A stretch of DNA of 64,000 nucleotides, taken from contig NZ_RCZH01000007.1 in the NCBI RefSeq assembly GCF_006438875.1, positions 111,891 to 175,890 of the forward strand, written 5' to 3'. This stretch comes from Flavobacterium pectinovorum (GTDB lineage Bacteria; Bacteroidota; Bacteroidia; Flavobacteriales; Flavobacteriaceae). The notes beneath the pieces were generated by a model that made no database searches, had not been told where the DNA came from, and saw only the letters and a program-made list of their open reading frames with translations. This document shows, in pieces, positions 29,078 to 38,624 of this stretch. How positions within the stretch are numbered: position 1 is the stretch's first letter; each line of letters starts with the position of its first letter. The translations under genes and the position numbers were made by a program.

Positions 29078-30196
29078 ATGAAATACACTACACGACAAAG
29101 CGCCATTTTATTATTAAGTGATGGAACTATTTTTCACGGAAAATCTATCGGAATTAGCGGTAAAACTTTTGGTGAAGTTTGTTTTAATACTGGAATGACC
29201 GGATATCAGGAGATTTTTACTGATCCATCTTACTTTGGACAAATAATGGTGGCTACTAATGCTCACATAGGGAACTATGGTATTAATGATTTGGAAATTG
29301 AATCTGATAGCGTTAAGATTGCTGGTTTGGTTTGTAAAAACTTCAGCTTTAATTATTCGAGAGAAGATGCATCCGGAAGTTTAGAGGATTATTTTATCAA
29401 ACAAAATTTAATCTGTATTTCTGATGTTGATACTAGAGCTCTTGTAAGTTATATTCGCGACAATGGAGCAATGAATGCTGTTATTTGTACTGATGGAACT
29501 TCTGTTGAAGATTTGAAAAAAGAGTTGGCAAATGTGCCAAATATGGAAGGTTTAGAGTTGGCATCAAAAGTATCAACTACTGAGCCTTATTTTTTTGGTG
29601 ACGAAAATGCTACTTATAAAATATCAGCTTTAGATCTTGGAATTAAAAAAAATATTTTAAGGAATCTTGCAAAAAGAGATTGTTACATCAAAGTATTTCC
29701 ATACAATTCTACTTATAAAGACCTGGCGGAGTTTAATCCTGATGGTTACTTCTTATCAAATGGGCCTGGAGATCCAGATCCGCTATTAGGAGTTATTGAA
29801 GTGGCAAAGGAAATTATAGAAAACAATAATCCACTATTCGGAATCTGTTTAGGACATCAAATTATTGCTTTGGCAAACGGGGTTAAAACTTATAAGATGT
29901 TTGGTGGACATAGAGGAATTAATCATCCCGTTAAAAATATTATTACTGGTAAGGGCGAAATTACTTCTCAAAATCATGGCTTTGCTGTTAAAAAAGAGGC
30001 TTTAGAAGGTCATCCTGAATTAGAAATTACCCATATACATTTAAATGACGACACTGTTGCAGGTATGCGTATGAAAAATAAGAATTGTTTTTCAGTGCAA
30101 TATCATCCCGAAGCTAGTCCGGGACCACATGATTCATCTTATTTGTTCGATCAATTTGTAGAGAATATAAAATTGGCTGCTGCTAAAACGATGTAG
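29078..30196 (+). CDS. carA: Carbamoyl-phosphate synthase small subunit
   Basis: The 372-residue glutaminase subunit supplies ammonia for carbamoyl phosphate, used in pyrimidine and arginine synthesis. The N-terminal domain has FGEVCFNTGMTGYQEIFTDPSYFGQI. The class I amidotransferase domain has the nucleophile in FGICLGHQIIALANG and the His/Glu in SVQYHPEASPGPHDS. The large subunit carB is not adjacent. It appears to be a single-gene transcript with its own promoter. Confidence 0.98.
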   Translation: MKYTTRQSAILLLSDGTIFHGKSIGISGKTFGEVCFNTGMTGYQEIFTDPSYFGQIMVATNAHIGNYGINDLEIESDSVKIAGLVCKNFSFNYSREDASGSLEDYFIKQNLICISDVDTRALVSYIRDNGAMNAVICTDGTSVEDLKKELANVPNMEGLELASKVSTTEPYFFGDENATYKISALDLGIKKNILRNLAKRDCYIKVFPYNSTYKDLAEFNPDGYFLSNGPGDPDPLLGVIEVAKEIIENNNPLFGICLGHQIIALANGVKTYKMFGGHRGINHPVKNIITGKGEITSQNHGFAVKKEALEGHPELEITHIHLNDDTVAGMRMKNKNCFSVQYHPEASPGPHDSSYLFDQFVENIKLAAAKTM

Positions 30197-30273
30197 TTAA
30201 TAAATAAAGGAGTTTAATAGTGATAATGCGTTTTTACTATTAAATAATTTTATAATTTCGAAAAAAAATATAA

Positions 30274-31590
<1,317 letters not shown>

Positions 31591-31612
31591 TTGTAAGTTT
31601 ATATATAGATTT

Positions 31613-31646
31613 AAACCATCCATTTCTTAATGGGTGGTTTTTTTTT
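31613..31646 (+). terminator. Intrinsic terminator after eno
   Basis: AAACCATCCATT pairs with AATGGGTGGTTT (one G-U pair) around TCTT, followed by T residues. It lies 22 bases after the eno stop. Confidence 0.88.
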
Positions 31647-31700
31647 GGAGTTTTAACAAATTCATAGCAGTATTCTTTTTTTAATTAGTCTTAAATTCCT

Positions 31701-31708
31701 TAGATTTG
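31701..31708 (+). promoter_or_regulatory. Possible -7 box of gltA
   Basis: TAGATTTG fits TAnnTTTG and lies 38 bases before the gltA start. I do not find a clear TTG at the right distance upstream, so this is tentative. Confidence 0.35.
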
Positions 31709-31745
31709 ATAAATTATTATTTTAAAGAATTATTTCCGATATATT

Positions 31746-33023
31746 ATGTCAAAAATAGCTACATTAGAAGTAGATGGTCAAAAAATTGAACTTCCGGTAA
31801 TCACAGGAAGCGAAAATGAATCAGCTATCGATATTAACAAATTACGTGATTTAACTGGTTTTATTACAATCGACCCAGGATATAAGAATTCTGGATCTTG
31901 TACAAGCGAAATCACTTTCTTAGACGGAGAATTAGGAATTTTACGTTACAGAGGATATTCAATTGAAGATTTAGCTGAAAAGGCGAACTTCTTAGAAGTG
32001 TCTTATCTTTTGATTTTTGGAGAATTGCCAACTGCTAAAGAATTGGAGCAATTTGAAAATGGTATTAAAAAACATACTTTGGTTAACGAAGAAATGAAAA
32101 ATATCATTGATGGTTTTCCAAAGACAGCACACCCAATGGGTGTTTTATCTGCCTTAACAAGTGCTTTGACAGCATTTAATCCAAAAGCAGTAAATGTTGA
32201 AAATGAAAAAGAAATGTACGAAGCCATTTGTAAAACAATGGGTAAATTTCTTGTAATTGCTACATGGACTTATAGAAAATCTATGGGATATCCATTGAAC
32301 TATTACGACAATACACAAGGATTTGTAGAGAACTTTATGCAATTAATGTTTAAATTGCCTACAGGACCTTACGCTGCAAATCCGATTATCGTGGATGCAT
32401 TAGATAAATTATTTATTCTTCATGCAGATCACGAACAAAACTGTTCTACTTCTACAGTAAGAATGGTTGGTTCATCTCACGCCGGTTTATTTGCTTCAAT
32501 TTCTGCAGGAGTTTCTGCTCTTTGGGGCCCACTTCACGGAGGTGCAAATCAAGCTGTTCTTGAAATGCTTGAAGAGATTAATAAAGATGGAGGAGATACA
32601 GATAAATTTTTGGCAAAAGCAAAAGATAAAAATGATCCTTTCCGTTTAATGGGATTTGGTCACAGAGTTTATAAAAACTTTGATCCAAGAGCTAGAATCA
32701 TCAAAAAAGCAGCTAAAGAAGTATTGGAAACTTTAGGTGTTGACGATCCTATTTTAGAAATTGCTAAAAAATTAGAATCAGCTGCTTTAGAAGACGAATA
32801 TTTCAAATCAAGAAACTTGTATCCAAATGTTGATTTCTACTCTGGAATTATTTACAGAGCACTAGGAATTCCAACAGATATGTTTACAGTAATGTTTGCT
32901 ATTGGTAGATTGCCAGGTTGGATCGCACAATGGAAAGAAATGCGTGAAAACAAAGAACCAATTGGAAGACCAAGACAAATTTATACAGGGCATCCCTTGA
33001 GAGACTTTAAGTCTAACAAATAA
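31746..33023 (+). CDS. gltA: Citrate synthase
   Basis: The 425-residue enzyme condenses oxaloacetate and acetyl-CoA. The catalytic His regions are GSSHAGLFASISAGVSALWGPLHGGANQAVLEML and FGHRVYKNFDPRA; an Asp is in NVDFYSGIIYRALGIPTDMF. The length and N-terminal GDPGYKNSGSC-like segment (TIDPGYKNSGSCTSEITFLDGE) match the hexameric, type II-like Gram-negative group. It is a single-gene unit between two terminators. Confidence 0.98.
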   Translation: MSKIATLEVDGQKIELPVITGSENESAIDINKLRDLTGFITIDPGYKNSGSCTSEITFLDGELGILRYRGYSIEDLAEKANFLEVSYLLIFGELPTAKELEQFENGIKKHTLVNEEMKNIIDGFPKTAHPMGVLSALTSALTAFNPKAVNVENEKEMYEAICKTMGKFLVIATWTYRKSMGYPLNYYDNTQGFVENFMQLMFKLPTGPYAANPIIVDALDKLFILHADHEQNCSTSTVRMVGSSHAGLFASISAGVSALWGPLHGGANQAVLEMLEEINKDGGDTDKFLAKAKDKNDPFRLMGFGHRVYKNFDPRARIIKKAAKEVLETLGVDDPILEIAKKLESAALEDEYFKSRNLYPNVDFYSGIIYRALGIPTDMFTVMFAIGRLPGWIAQWKEMRENKEPIGRPRQIYTGHPLRDFKSNK

Positions 33024-33031
33024 ATAACTTT

Positions 33032-33062
33032 AAAAGCTTCACTTAACTGTGAAGCTTTTTTT
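33032..33062 (+). terminator. Intrinsic terminator after gltA
   Basis: AAAGCTTCAC pairs with GTGAAGCTTT around TTAACT, followed by T residues. Its T-run merges with the probable -7 box (TATATTTG, 33062-33069) of the next gene. Confidence 0.9.
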
Positions 33063-33069
33063 ATATTTG
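33062..33069 (+). promoter_or_regulatory. -7 box of the amidinohydrolase gene
   Basis: TATATTTG matches TAnnTTTG and is 20 bases before the start codon. No TTG is seen at the expected -33 position, which is occupied by the preceding terminator stem. Confidence 0.45.
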
Positions 33070-33088
33070 CCCAAAATCTAATACTATT

Positions 33089-34003
33089 ATGTTGCAATTA
33101 AATATAAAGAACGAAACGTCAAGATTACGTGCTGTAGTCTTGGGTTCAGCTGTTCATAATGGGCCAACCCCATCTTTAGATGAGGCTTATGATCCTAAAT
33201 CATTGGAACATATTAAGGCAGGAACCTATCCTATTGAAGAAGATATGGTTGTTGAAATGGAGGCTTTTAATACTGTTTTTAAAAAGTATGATGTAAAGGT
33301 TTATCGACCGGAAATGATCGAAAATTACAATCAGATTTTTGCGAGAGATATTGGTTTTGTAATTGATGATACGTTTATAAAATCAAATATTTTACCGGAT
33401 AGAGAACGTGAGTTAGATGCAATTCAATATGTAATTGATCAAATGGATCCGTTAAAAGTGGTTCGTCCACCGGAAGAAGTTCATATTGAAGGTGGAGATG
33501 TTATGTTGTGGAACGATCATGTTTTTATTGGAACTTATAAAGGAAGTGATTATAAAGATTACATCACAGCAAGAACAAATATGCATGGTGTAAATTATAT
33601 TAAAGAATTGTTTCCTAATAAAATAGTTAAAGAATTTGATTTAGTGAAATCTAAATTAGAAGCTCGCGACAATGCTTTACACTTAGATTGTTGTTTTCAG
33701 CCTGTTGGAAAAGATAAAGGAATTATCTATAAACGAGGTTTTCGTGAGGAAGCTGATTATTTATATTTAGTAAACCTTTTTGGAATTGAGAATTTATTTC
33801 ATATCGAAAGAAACGAAATGTATAATATGTTTTCTAATGTTTTTTCAATCGACGAAAATGTCGTTGTTTCAGAAAAAAACTTCACCCGATTAAACAATTG
33901 GCTTCGTGCAAACGGATTTACAGTAGAAGAAATTCCTTATGCAGAGATTGCAAAACAAGAAGGTTTATTGAGATGTTCAACATTGCCATTAATTAGAGAC
34001 TAA
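33089..34003 (+). CDS. Guanidino-group hydrolase (arginine deiminase/DDAH superfamily)
   Basis: The 304-residue protein belongs to the pentein fold family of amidinotransferases, arginine deiminase and dimethylarginine hydrolase. Visible motifs are FARDIGFVIDDTFI, VHIEGGDVMLWNDHVFIGT (substrate Glu-Gly-Gly-Asp), the catalytic His in DNALHLDCCFQPVG and the nucleophile Cys296 in LLRCSTLPLIRD at the C-terminus. It lacks the extra helical domain of true arginine deiminases. It probably hydrolyses an arginine derivative. A second member of the superfamily follows, so the two may act in one pathway. Confidence 0.88.
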   Translation: MLQLNIKNETSRLRAVVLGSAVHNGPTPSLDEAYDPKSLEHIKAGTYPIEEDMVVEMEAFNTVFKKYDVKVYRPEMIENYNQIFARDIGFVIDDTFIKSNILPDRERELDAIQYVIDQMDPLKVVRPPEEVHIEGGDVMLWNDHVFIGTYKGSDYKDYITARTNMHGVNYIKELFPNKIVKEFDLVKSKLEARDNALHLDCCFQPVGKDKGIIYKRGFREEADYLYLVNLFGIENLFHIERNEMYNMFSNVFSIDENVVVSEKNFTRLNNWLRANGFTVEEIPYAEIAKQEGLLRCSTLPLIRD

Positions 34004-34007
34004 AAAA

Positions 34008-34060
34008 GTTTCAGGTTTAAAGATTCAAGTTGCTGTAACTTGAATCTTTAAACCTGAAAC
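34008..34060. repeat. Perfect 24-bp inverted repeat between the two hydrolase genes
   Basis: The arm starts GTTTCAGGTTTAAAG at 34008 and runs to 34031; the complementary arm is 34037-34060, with only GCTGT between. A 24-bp stem without mismatch is much longer than the terminators in this window and is A/T-rich. It is followed by A residues, so on the plus strand it is not a classical terminator; on the minus strand it would be followed by T residues only at the far side. It may be a dispersed palindromic element. Confidence 0.9.
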
Positions 34061-34076
34061 AAAAAAAAATATAAAA

Positions 34077-35012
34077 ATGAAACAAACAACAAACGCAATC
34101 CTAATGATTCGGCCAGTTGCTTTCAGGATGAATGAGCAAACTGCTGTAAATAATTATTACCAAAAAGTATTAGACGGACTTTTGCCAAGTACAGTAAATG
34201 CTAAAGCACAGCAAGAATTTGATGCTTTTGTTGAGAAACTGAGAGCAGTAGGAGTTGATGTTACGGTTATAGATGATACTTTAGAAACAGATACTCCAGA
34301 TAGTATTTTTCCAAACAACTGGGTTTCTTTTCATGAAAATGGAGATGTGGCATTGTATCCAATGTTTGCAGAGAATCGTCGTCAGGAACGTCGTGAGGAT
34401 ATTTTAGACACTCTTGAGGATAAAGGTTTTGAAATAAGCAATATAATGGATTATACTTCAGCTGAAGAAGATGGTTTTTTTCTGGAAGGAACCGGAAGTC
34501 TGCTTTTAGATCGTGCTAATGCAAAAGCTTATTGCGCTTTGTCGCCTCGTGCCGATGAAGAATTATTTATAGAATTCTGCGAAGATTTTGATTATGCTCC
34601 GGTAATTTTTGAAGCTTTTCAAACTGTTGATGGAGAACGTAAACTAATATATCATACTAATGTTATGATGTGCTTGGGAGAAACTTTTGCAGTTATTTGT
34701 GCAGATTGTATTGATGATAAAAAAGAACGTAAGATGGTTCTTGAAAATCTAAAAGCGGACAAAAAAGAAGTTATTCTAATTACGGAAGCTCAGGTAAATA
34801 ATTTTGCGGGAAATATGTTGGAAGTTCGTGGAATGGATGATAAAAAATATATTGTGATGAGCGCCTCAGCACATCAGAGTTTAACTCCGAAGCAGATTGC
34901 TCAATTAGAAAATCACGCCGAAATTTTGAGTTCAAGCCTTGATACCATCGAAGCTTGCGGAGGAGGAAGCGCAAGATGTATGATGGCTGAAGTATTTTTG
35001 CCAAGAAGTTAA
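34077..35012 (+). CDS. ctlX: Citrulline-utilisation hydrolase, CtlX-like
   Basis: The 311-residue protein begins MKQTTNAILMIRPVAFRMNEQTAVNNYYQ, typical of the CtlX group in the same pentein superfamily as its neighbour. It has DSIFPNNWVSFHENGDVALYPM, FFLEGTGSLLLDR, the catalytic His in IYHTNVMMCLG and the nucleophile Cys301 in GGGSARCMMAEVFLPRS. The related Francisella enzyme hydrolyses citrulline; the activity here is inferred from family resemblance. It converges on the XRE gene, with a shared terminator between. Confidence 0.85.
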   Translation: MKQTTNAILMIRPVAFRMNEQTAVNNYYQKVLDGLLPSTVNAKAQQEFDAFVEKLRAVGVDVTVIDDTLETDTPDSIFPNNWVSFHENGDVALYPMFAENRRQERREDILDTLEDKGFEISNIMDYTSAEEDGFFLEGTGSLLLDRANAKAYCALSPRADEELFIEFCEDFDYAPVIFEAFQTVDGERKLIYHTNVMMCLGETFAVICADCIDDKKERKMVLENLKADKKEVILITEAQVNNFAGNMLEVRGMDDKKYIVMSASAHQSLTPKQIAQLENHAEILSSSLDTIEACGGGSARCMMAEVFLPRS

Positions 35013-35046
35013 GTTTGTTGTTTTTATAACTAATAAAATTTGATAT

Positions 35047-35080
35047 AAAAAAGGCTCAACCATTTGGTTGAGCCTTTTTT
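35047..35080. terminator. Bidirectional terminator between ctlX and the XRE gene
   Basis: AAAAAAGGCTCAACCA and TGGTTGAGCCTTTTTT form a perfect 16-bp stem with a 2-base loop. The A and T runs make it work in both directions, serving the converging genes. Confidence 0.93.
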
Positions 35081-35098
35081 ATTATGAATAAGAGCTTC

Positions 35099-35503
35099 TT
35101 ATTTATTGATTAATTTTTCAAGCCTTGCCATCATTTCATCTTTCTCTTTCAACATACGCTCGTATAAAGCAATTTTTTCTTCGTGAAGTGAAACTAATTT
35201 TTCAATTGGATTTAAATTAACTGTTCCATTAAATGAATTAGTAAATGCGTGTTCTGCAAAAGTATTCGAAATAATATTTACGGCTTGTTCCTCATTAAAA
35301 TTTTGAAAAGCTTCCACAGGAATTTTTAATGCATGTGAGATTTGATCCAATATATCATCTTCAATTATATCTTTTTGCTCAAGCATAGAGATCTTCTTTT
35401 GATTCCAGTCATTTCCCAGATCAAAAGCCAATGACTCTTGTTTGATACCAAGCATTTCTCTAAAACGTTTTACGTTTCTTCCCTGATGTATTTTCTGTTC
35501 CAT
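35099..35503 (-). CDS. XRE-family helix-turn-helix regulator
   Basis: The 134-residue protein has an N-terminal HTH at about 8-62 (NVKRFREMLGIKQESLAFDLG, then KKISMLEQKDIIEDDILDQISHALKIPVEAF) and a C-terminal helical, probably coiled-coil, segment (LVSHEEKIALYERMLKEKDEMMARLEKLINK) for dimerisation. It is a likely DNA-binding regulator, target unknown. Small single-HTH proteins of this form are common in flavobacteria. Confidence 0.88.
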   Translation of the reverse strand: MEQKIHQGRNVKRFREMLGIKQESLAFDLGNDWNQKKISMLEQKDIIEDDILDQISHALKIPVEAFQNFNEEQAVNIISNTFAEHAFTNSFNGTVNLNPIEKLVSLHEEKIALYERMLKEKDEMMARLEKLINK

Positions 35504-35774
35504 AATAAATATAAATTTTCTGAAGGCTCAAAGATAACGCCATTTGAATTAAAAATTTTGAGTTTTAAAGATAAAAGAATATTCTATAATATTCTTTTTG
35601 TAGGATATTATATCCACATTTCGAATAGATTGTCATCTTCAAATAGTGGAACTTTACTAATCAATATTAAATATTCTAATGATACAGTTTTTAAACTTTA
35701 AAATATCAAAAAGAGTAAAATTGAAATGCCTCAAAAAGTATTATCTATGGACATTGTTACGAAGTAAAAAGAAT
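35504..35774. promoter_or_regulatory. A/T-rich gap between the XRE and MarC genes
   Basis: The gap has a possible minus-strand -7 box for the XRE gene: TATCTTTG, at 35529-35536 on the plus strand as CAAAGATA, 26 bases upstream of its start codon. A TTG at the expected distance is not clear. The remainder is A/T-rich with only spurious short reading frames. I see no terminator for the MarC gene, which ends at its right side. Confidence 0.4.
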
Positions 35775-36404
35775 TTACATCAAATTCCCTTTAACGATAT
35801 TAATAATAGAACTCACGATATATTGAATTCCGATAGAAATTACAATAAAACCAACAATTCTGGATATCGCCACAATTCCCGAAGCACCAAGTATTCTTGC
35901 TAAATAATGCGCACTTTTTAAGATTGCAAAAATTGCAACCGCAATTGCCAGAATTGCCAAAGACGAAATAATAATTTCGTCCATTCTATGATGTTCCTGA
36001 TAAAATGCTATTAGTAAAGACATTGATCCTGGACCTGCTAACATTGGTATTGCTAACGGAGTTAAAGCAATGTCATTTCGCTGTTGAGCTTCATTTTCAA
36101 TCTTTTTATTGATTCCGCGTTTTTTGTTGAATTTTCCCGAAAGAAGTGAAAATCCTGAATTTACAATTACAATTCCGCCAGCAATACGAAGTGCATCAAT
36201 GCTAATTCCAAAAAATGATAGAACATATTGTCCTATAAAAAAGGAAACCATCAAAATAATGAAAACGTTTATAGCAGTCCAAAGTGAAATACGGGAACGT
36301 TCTTTTTTTGAATCATGTTGTGTCAGTCCAACAAAAATTGGAACTGTTCCAATTGGGTTTAACACTGAAAAAAGAGCGGCAAATAAATAAATGAATAAAT
36401 CCAT
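35775..36404 (-). CDS. MarC-family integral membrane protein
   Basis: The 209-residue protein has about six hydrophobic segments, beginning IYLFAALFSVLNPIGTVPIFVGLTQH, with the family motif NPIGTVPIF and TPLAIPMLAGPGSMSLLIAF. It is an inner-membrane protein. The family was first linked to multiple antibiotic resistance, but later work does not support this, and its function is not established. Confidence 0.93.
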   Translation of the reverse strand: MDLFIYLFAALFSVLNPIGTVPIFVGLTQHDSKKERSRISLWTAINVFIILMVSFFIGQYVLSFFGISIDALRIAGGIVIVNSGFSLLSGKFNKKRGINKKIENEAQQRNDIALTPLAIPMLAGPGSMSLLIAFYQEHHRMDEIIISSLAILAIAVAIFAILKSAHYLARILGASGIVAISRIVGFIVISIGIQYIVSSIINIVKGNLM

Positions 36405-36530
36405 ATTGTTTTGGTTAGTGAAGTAAAAATAGTCTTTTTTTGATATCTGAAAGCAAATTCTTGTTAGGATATTATCTTTATTGTTGTTATTTCTAAATCA
36501 ATAACCTAAACTAAGCTCATTCTTTTTGAT

Positions 36531-36538
36531 TACTTTTG
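36531..36538 (+). promoter_or_regulatory. -7 box of the CoA-binding protein gene
   Basis: TACTTTTG is a perfect -7 match just 14 bases upstream of the chosen start codon, so the leader would be only about 8-10 bases. This also argues against a start at the upstream in-frame codon 36526. The -33 element is not clear. Confidence 0.5.
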
Positions 36539-36552
36539 TAGAATATTTAAAA

Positions 36553-36921
36553 ATGATGAAAAATAAAAAAACTTTAGTTCTGGGTGCAACCACAAAACCA
36601 GATCGTTACGCTTTTAGAGCAATAAATATGTTAGTTGAAAAAGGACATACTGTTTTAGCAATTGGTCAAAATACTGGTGAAGTTGCCGGTGTTAAAATTT
36701 ATACTAAAGCAATTCCTGTAAAAAATATAGATACCGTTACTTTATATTTGAATCCTACGCGCCAACGCGATTATTATAATTACATTATTGAAGCTCAGCC
36801 TAAGAGAGTTGTATTTAATCCAGGAACTGAAAATCCGGAATTTTATCAATTGTTAGAACTTAATAATATTAAAGCCGAAGTTGCCTGTACTTTGGTTCTA
36901 TTGGCCACAAATCAATATTAA
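36553..36921 (+). CDS. CoA-binding domain protein
   Basis: The 122-residue single-domain Rossmann protein has KTLVLGATTKPDRYAFRAINMLVEKGHTVLAIGQNTGEVAGVKIYT, the YccU/CoA-binding fold, and ends VACTLVLLATNQY. ATG at 36553 is chosen because the longer start would sit inside the promoter; ATG at 36556 is also possible. Such proteins bind CoA or related nucleotides, with no assigned reaction. Confidence 0.88.
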   Translation: MMKNKKTLVLGATTKPDRYAFRAINMLVEKGHTVLAIGQNTGEVAGVKIYTKAIPVKNIDTVTLYLNPTRQRDYYNYIIEAQPKRVVFNPGTENPEFYQLLELNNIKAEVACTLVLLATNQY

Positions 36922-36930
36922 TTTTTTTAA

Positions 36931-37030
36931 GGAGCTATTTCTCCCGAAGTTTCGGGATCCACTATATCTTTTGTGGCTGCCGATAGCTATCGGGACTGCC
37001 ACAAAAGTATGTCGTTTCTATTTAGGCTGG
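36931..37030. repeat. Palindromic intergenic element upstream of recR
   Basis: Two nested palindromes occur. TCCCGAA (36942-36948) and TTCGGGA (36951-36957) form one hairpin. CTTTTGTGGC (36968-36977) pairs with GCCACAAAAG (36998-37007) around an internal perfect 14-base palindrome, CCGATAGCTATCGG at 36980-36993. The 100-base block is more G/C-rich than its surroundings. It looks like a member of a dispersed flavobacterial repeat family, but no second copy lies in this window. Confidence 0.7.
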
Positions 37031-37112
37031 AAAAAATTCTTGTAATTCAATTTGCATTTTTGGTTAACATTGAATTTAGTTGCCCCAAAGCCTACTAAAT
37101 CATTAAAAGTAT

Positions 37113-37120
37113 TACTTTTG
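37113..37120 (+). promoter_or_regulatory. -7 box of recR
   Basis: TACTTTTG lies only 5 bases before the recR ATG, so transcription would begin at or next to the start codon. A good TTG is not seen at the expected distance (the nearest is about 30 bases upstream), so the call rests on the -7 match. Confidence 0.45.
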
Positions 37121-37125
37121 TCTTC

Positions 37126-37746
37126 ATGGAATTTTCATCAAAATTAATAGAAAAAGCAGTCAACGAAATGTCACAATTGCCTGGAATTGGTAAGCGTACG
37201 GCATTACGATTGGTCCTTCATTTATTAAAACAACCTAAAGAACAAACAAGCTTTCTCTCGCAGGCATTGTTAAATATGAGAGCGGATATTAAGTTTTGCG
37301 AAAGTTGCCACAATATTTCGGACACAAAAGTGTGTGAAATTTGTGCAAACATGGCAAGAAATCATCAAACAATATGTGTAGTTGAAGATATTCGAGATGT
37401 TATGGCTATAGAAAACACTGGACAGTTTAAAGGAATTTACCATGTTCTTGGTGGAAAAATTTCTCCAATTGAAGGAGTTGGTCCCAGTCAATTGAATATT
37501 TCAAGTTTGGTAGAAAAAGTAAAATCAGGAGAAGTAATTGAGATTATTTTTGCTTTAAGTTCTACAATGGAAGGAGATACGACTAATTTTTACATTTATA
37601 AACAAATTGGCGAATCAGAAATTATAATTTCTACAATTGCGAGAGGTATTTCTGTGGGTGATGAATTAGAATACGCAGACGAAATTACACTCGGACGAAG
37701 TATTTTGCATCGGGTTCCGTTTGAAAAAACTTTCAAAAACAACTAA
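37126..37746 (+). CDS. recR: Recombination mediator protein RecR
   Basis: The 206-residue protein works with RecF/RecO in loading RecA on gapped DNA. It starts [29 protein letters not shown] (helix-hairpin-helix), has a four-Cys zinc finger (CESC, CEIC), and a Toprim domain starting at [28 protein letters not shown]. The length is normal. It may have no leader (see the -7 box). Confidence 0.98.
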   Translation: MEFSSKLIEKAVNEMSQLPGIGKRTALRLVLHLLKQPKEQTSFLSQALLNMRADIKFCESCHNISDTKVCEICANMARNHQTICVVEDIRDVMAIENTGQFKGIYHVLGGKISPIEGVGPSQLNISSLVEKVKSGEVIEIIFALSSTMEGDTTNFYIYKQIGESEIIISTIARGISVGDELEYADEITLGRSILHRVPFEKTFKNN

Positions 37747-37773
37747 ATATGCCTCAAATAAAATATAGATTTC

Positions 37774-37801
37774 TTGAAGATTAAAGGAAAAGCTATATTT
37801 G
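37774..37801 (+). promoter_or_regulatory. Promoter of the polysaccharide export operon
   Basis: TTG at 37774-37776 and TATATTTG at 37794-37801 are 17 bases apart, consistent with a Bacteroidota promoter. The start codon is 16 bases after the -7 box, giving a very short leader. Confidence 0.6.
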
Positions 37802-37817
37802 CGATAAAATCCTAATA

Positions 37818-38609
37818 ATGACTAAAAATACCATTTTTATACTACTATTAATCAGTGCGCTATTTACATCTTGTATTCCTATAAAAGATCTAGTGTATTT
37901 GCAAGATAAAAATAGTACAGGAGAACAAAACACGATCTCTGCAGTACAAACCAAACCTTACAGATTGCAAACAAATGATGTTTTAAGCATTACCATAAAA
38001 GCAATTGATCCTAAGTTGGTTTCAATTTTTAGTACCACAGAGAGTGCCTTAACAGTTGGTAAGACAGAATCGGCTTTGTATTTTGATGGATTTACGGTAA
38101 ATGATCATGGTAATATTAGAATGCCAGTTTTAGGAGAAATTAATGTAATAGGGTACACTCTTGAAGAAGTTCGAATTACAATTGAAAAAAAACTACTTGA
38201 AGAATATTTTAAAAGTGAAGCAAATATTTTTGTTACAGTAAAATTGGCCGGTTTTAAATACACTATAAATGGAGAAGTAGGAAGTACCGGAACAAAGACA
38301 TTGTTTCAGGAGCATGTCAATATTATGGAAGCAATTGCTAATGCAGGAGATATTAATACTGTTGGCGATAGAAAAACTGTAACCGTAATTCGTCAAACTC
38401 CAACGGGAGTGCTAATGAATAATATAGATCTTACGGATGTGAATGTAATGAAATCACCTTATTATTACCTGCAGCCAAACGATTATATTTATGTAAAACC
38501 ATTGAGACAGAAAACGTGGGGAACGGGTCAGACTGGTATACAATCTATAGGTACAATTATTACCTTATTATCATTGGCAACAACAGTTTATTTAATTATC
38601 AAAAATTAA
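37818..38609 (+). CDS. Polysaccharide export outer-membrane lipoprotein (Wza-like)
   Basis: The 263-residue protein has a lipoprotein signal with the lipobox LFTSC (Cys19), a polysaccharide-export domain (YRLQTNDVLSITIKAIDPKLVSIF, VNDHGNIRMPVLGEINVIGYTLEEV), an SLBB-like segment (YTINGEVGSTGTKTLFQEHVNIMEAIANAGDI), and a hydrophobic C-terminal helix (about 243-260). Such proteins form the export channel at the outer membrane. It is paired with the Wzc-type kinase 15 bases downstream. Confidence 0.93.
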   Translation: MTKNTIFILLLISALFTSCIPIKDLVYLQDKNSTGEQNTISAVQTKPYRLQTNDVLSITIKAIDPKLVSIFSTTESALTVGKTESALYFDGFTVNDHGNIRMPVLGEINVIGYTLEEVRITIEKKLLEEYFKSEANIFVTVKLAGFKYTINGEVGSTGTKTLFQEHVNIMEAIANAGDINTVGDRKTVTVIRQTPTGVLMNNIDLTDVNVMKSPYYYLQPNDYIYVKPLRQKTWGTGQTGIQSIGTIITLLSLATTVYLIIKN

Positions 38610-38624
38610 AACTAAATTCAGAAG

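Noticed and set aside
35438..35701. Plus-strand reading frame crossing the XRE 5' end
   Set aside because: It overlaps the XRE gene on the other strand and its translation looks like A/T-rich noise.
36526..36552. Start at 36526 for the CoA-binding protein
   Set aside because: It overlaps the -7 box TACTTTTG, so that start would not be transcribed.
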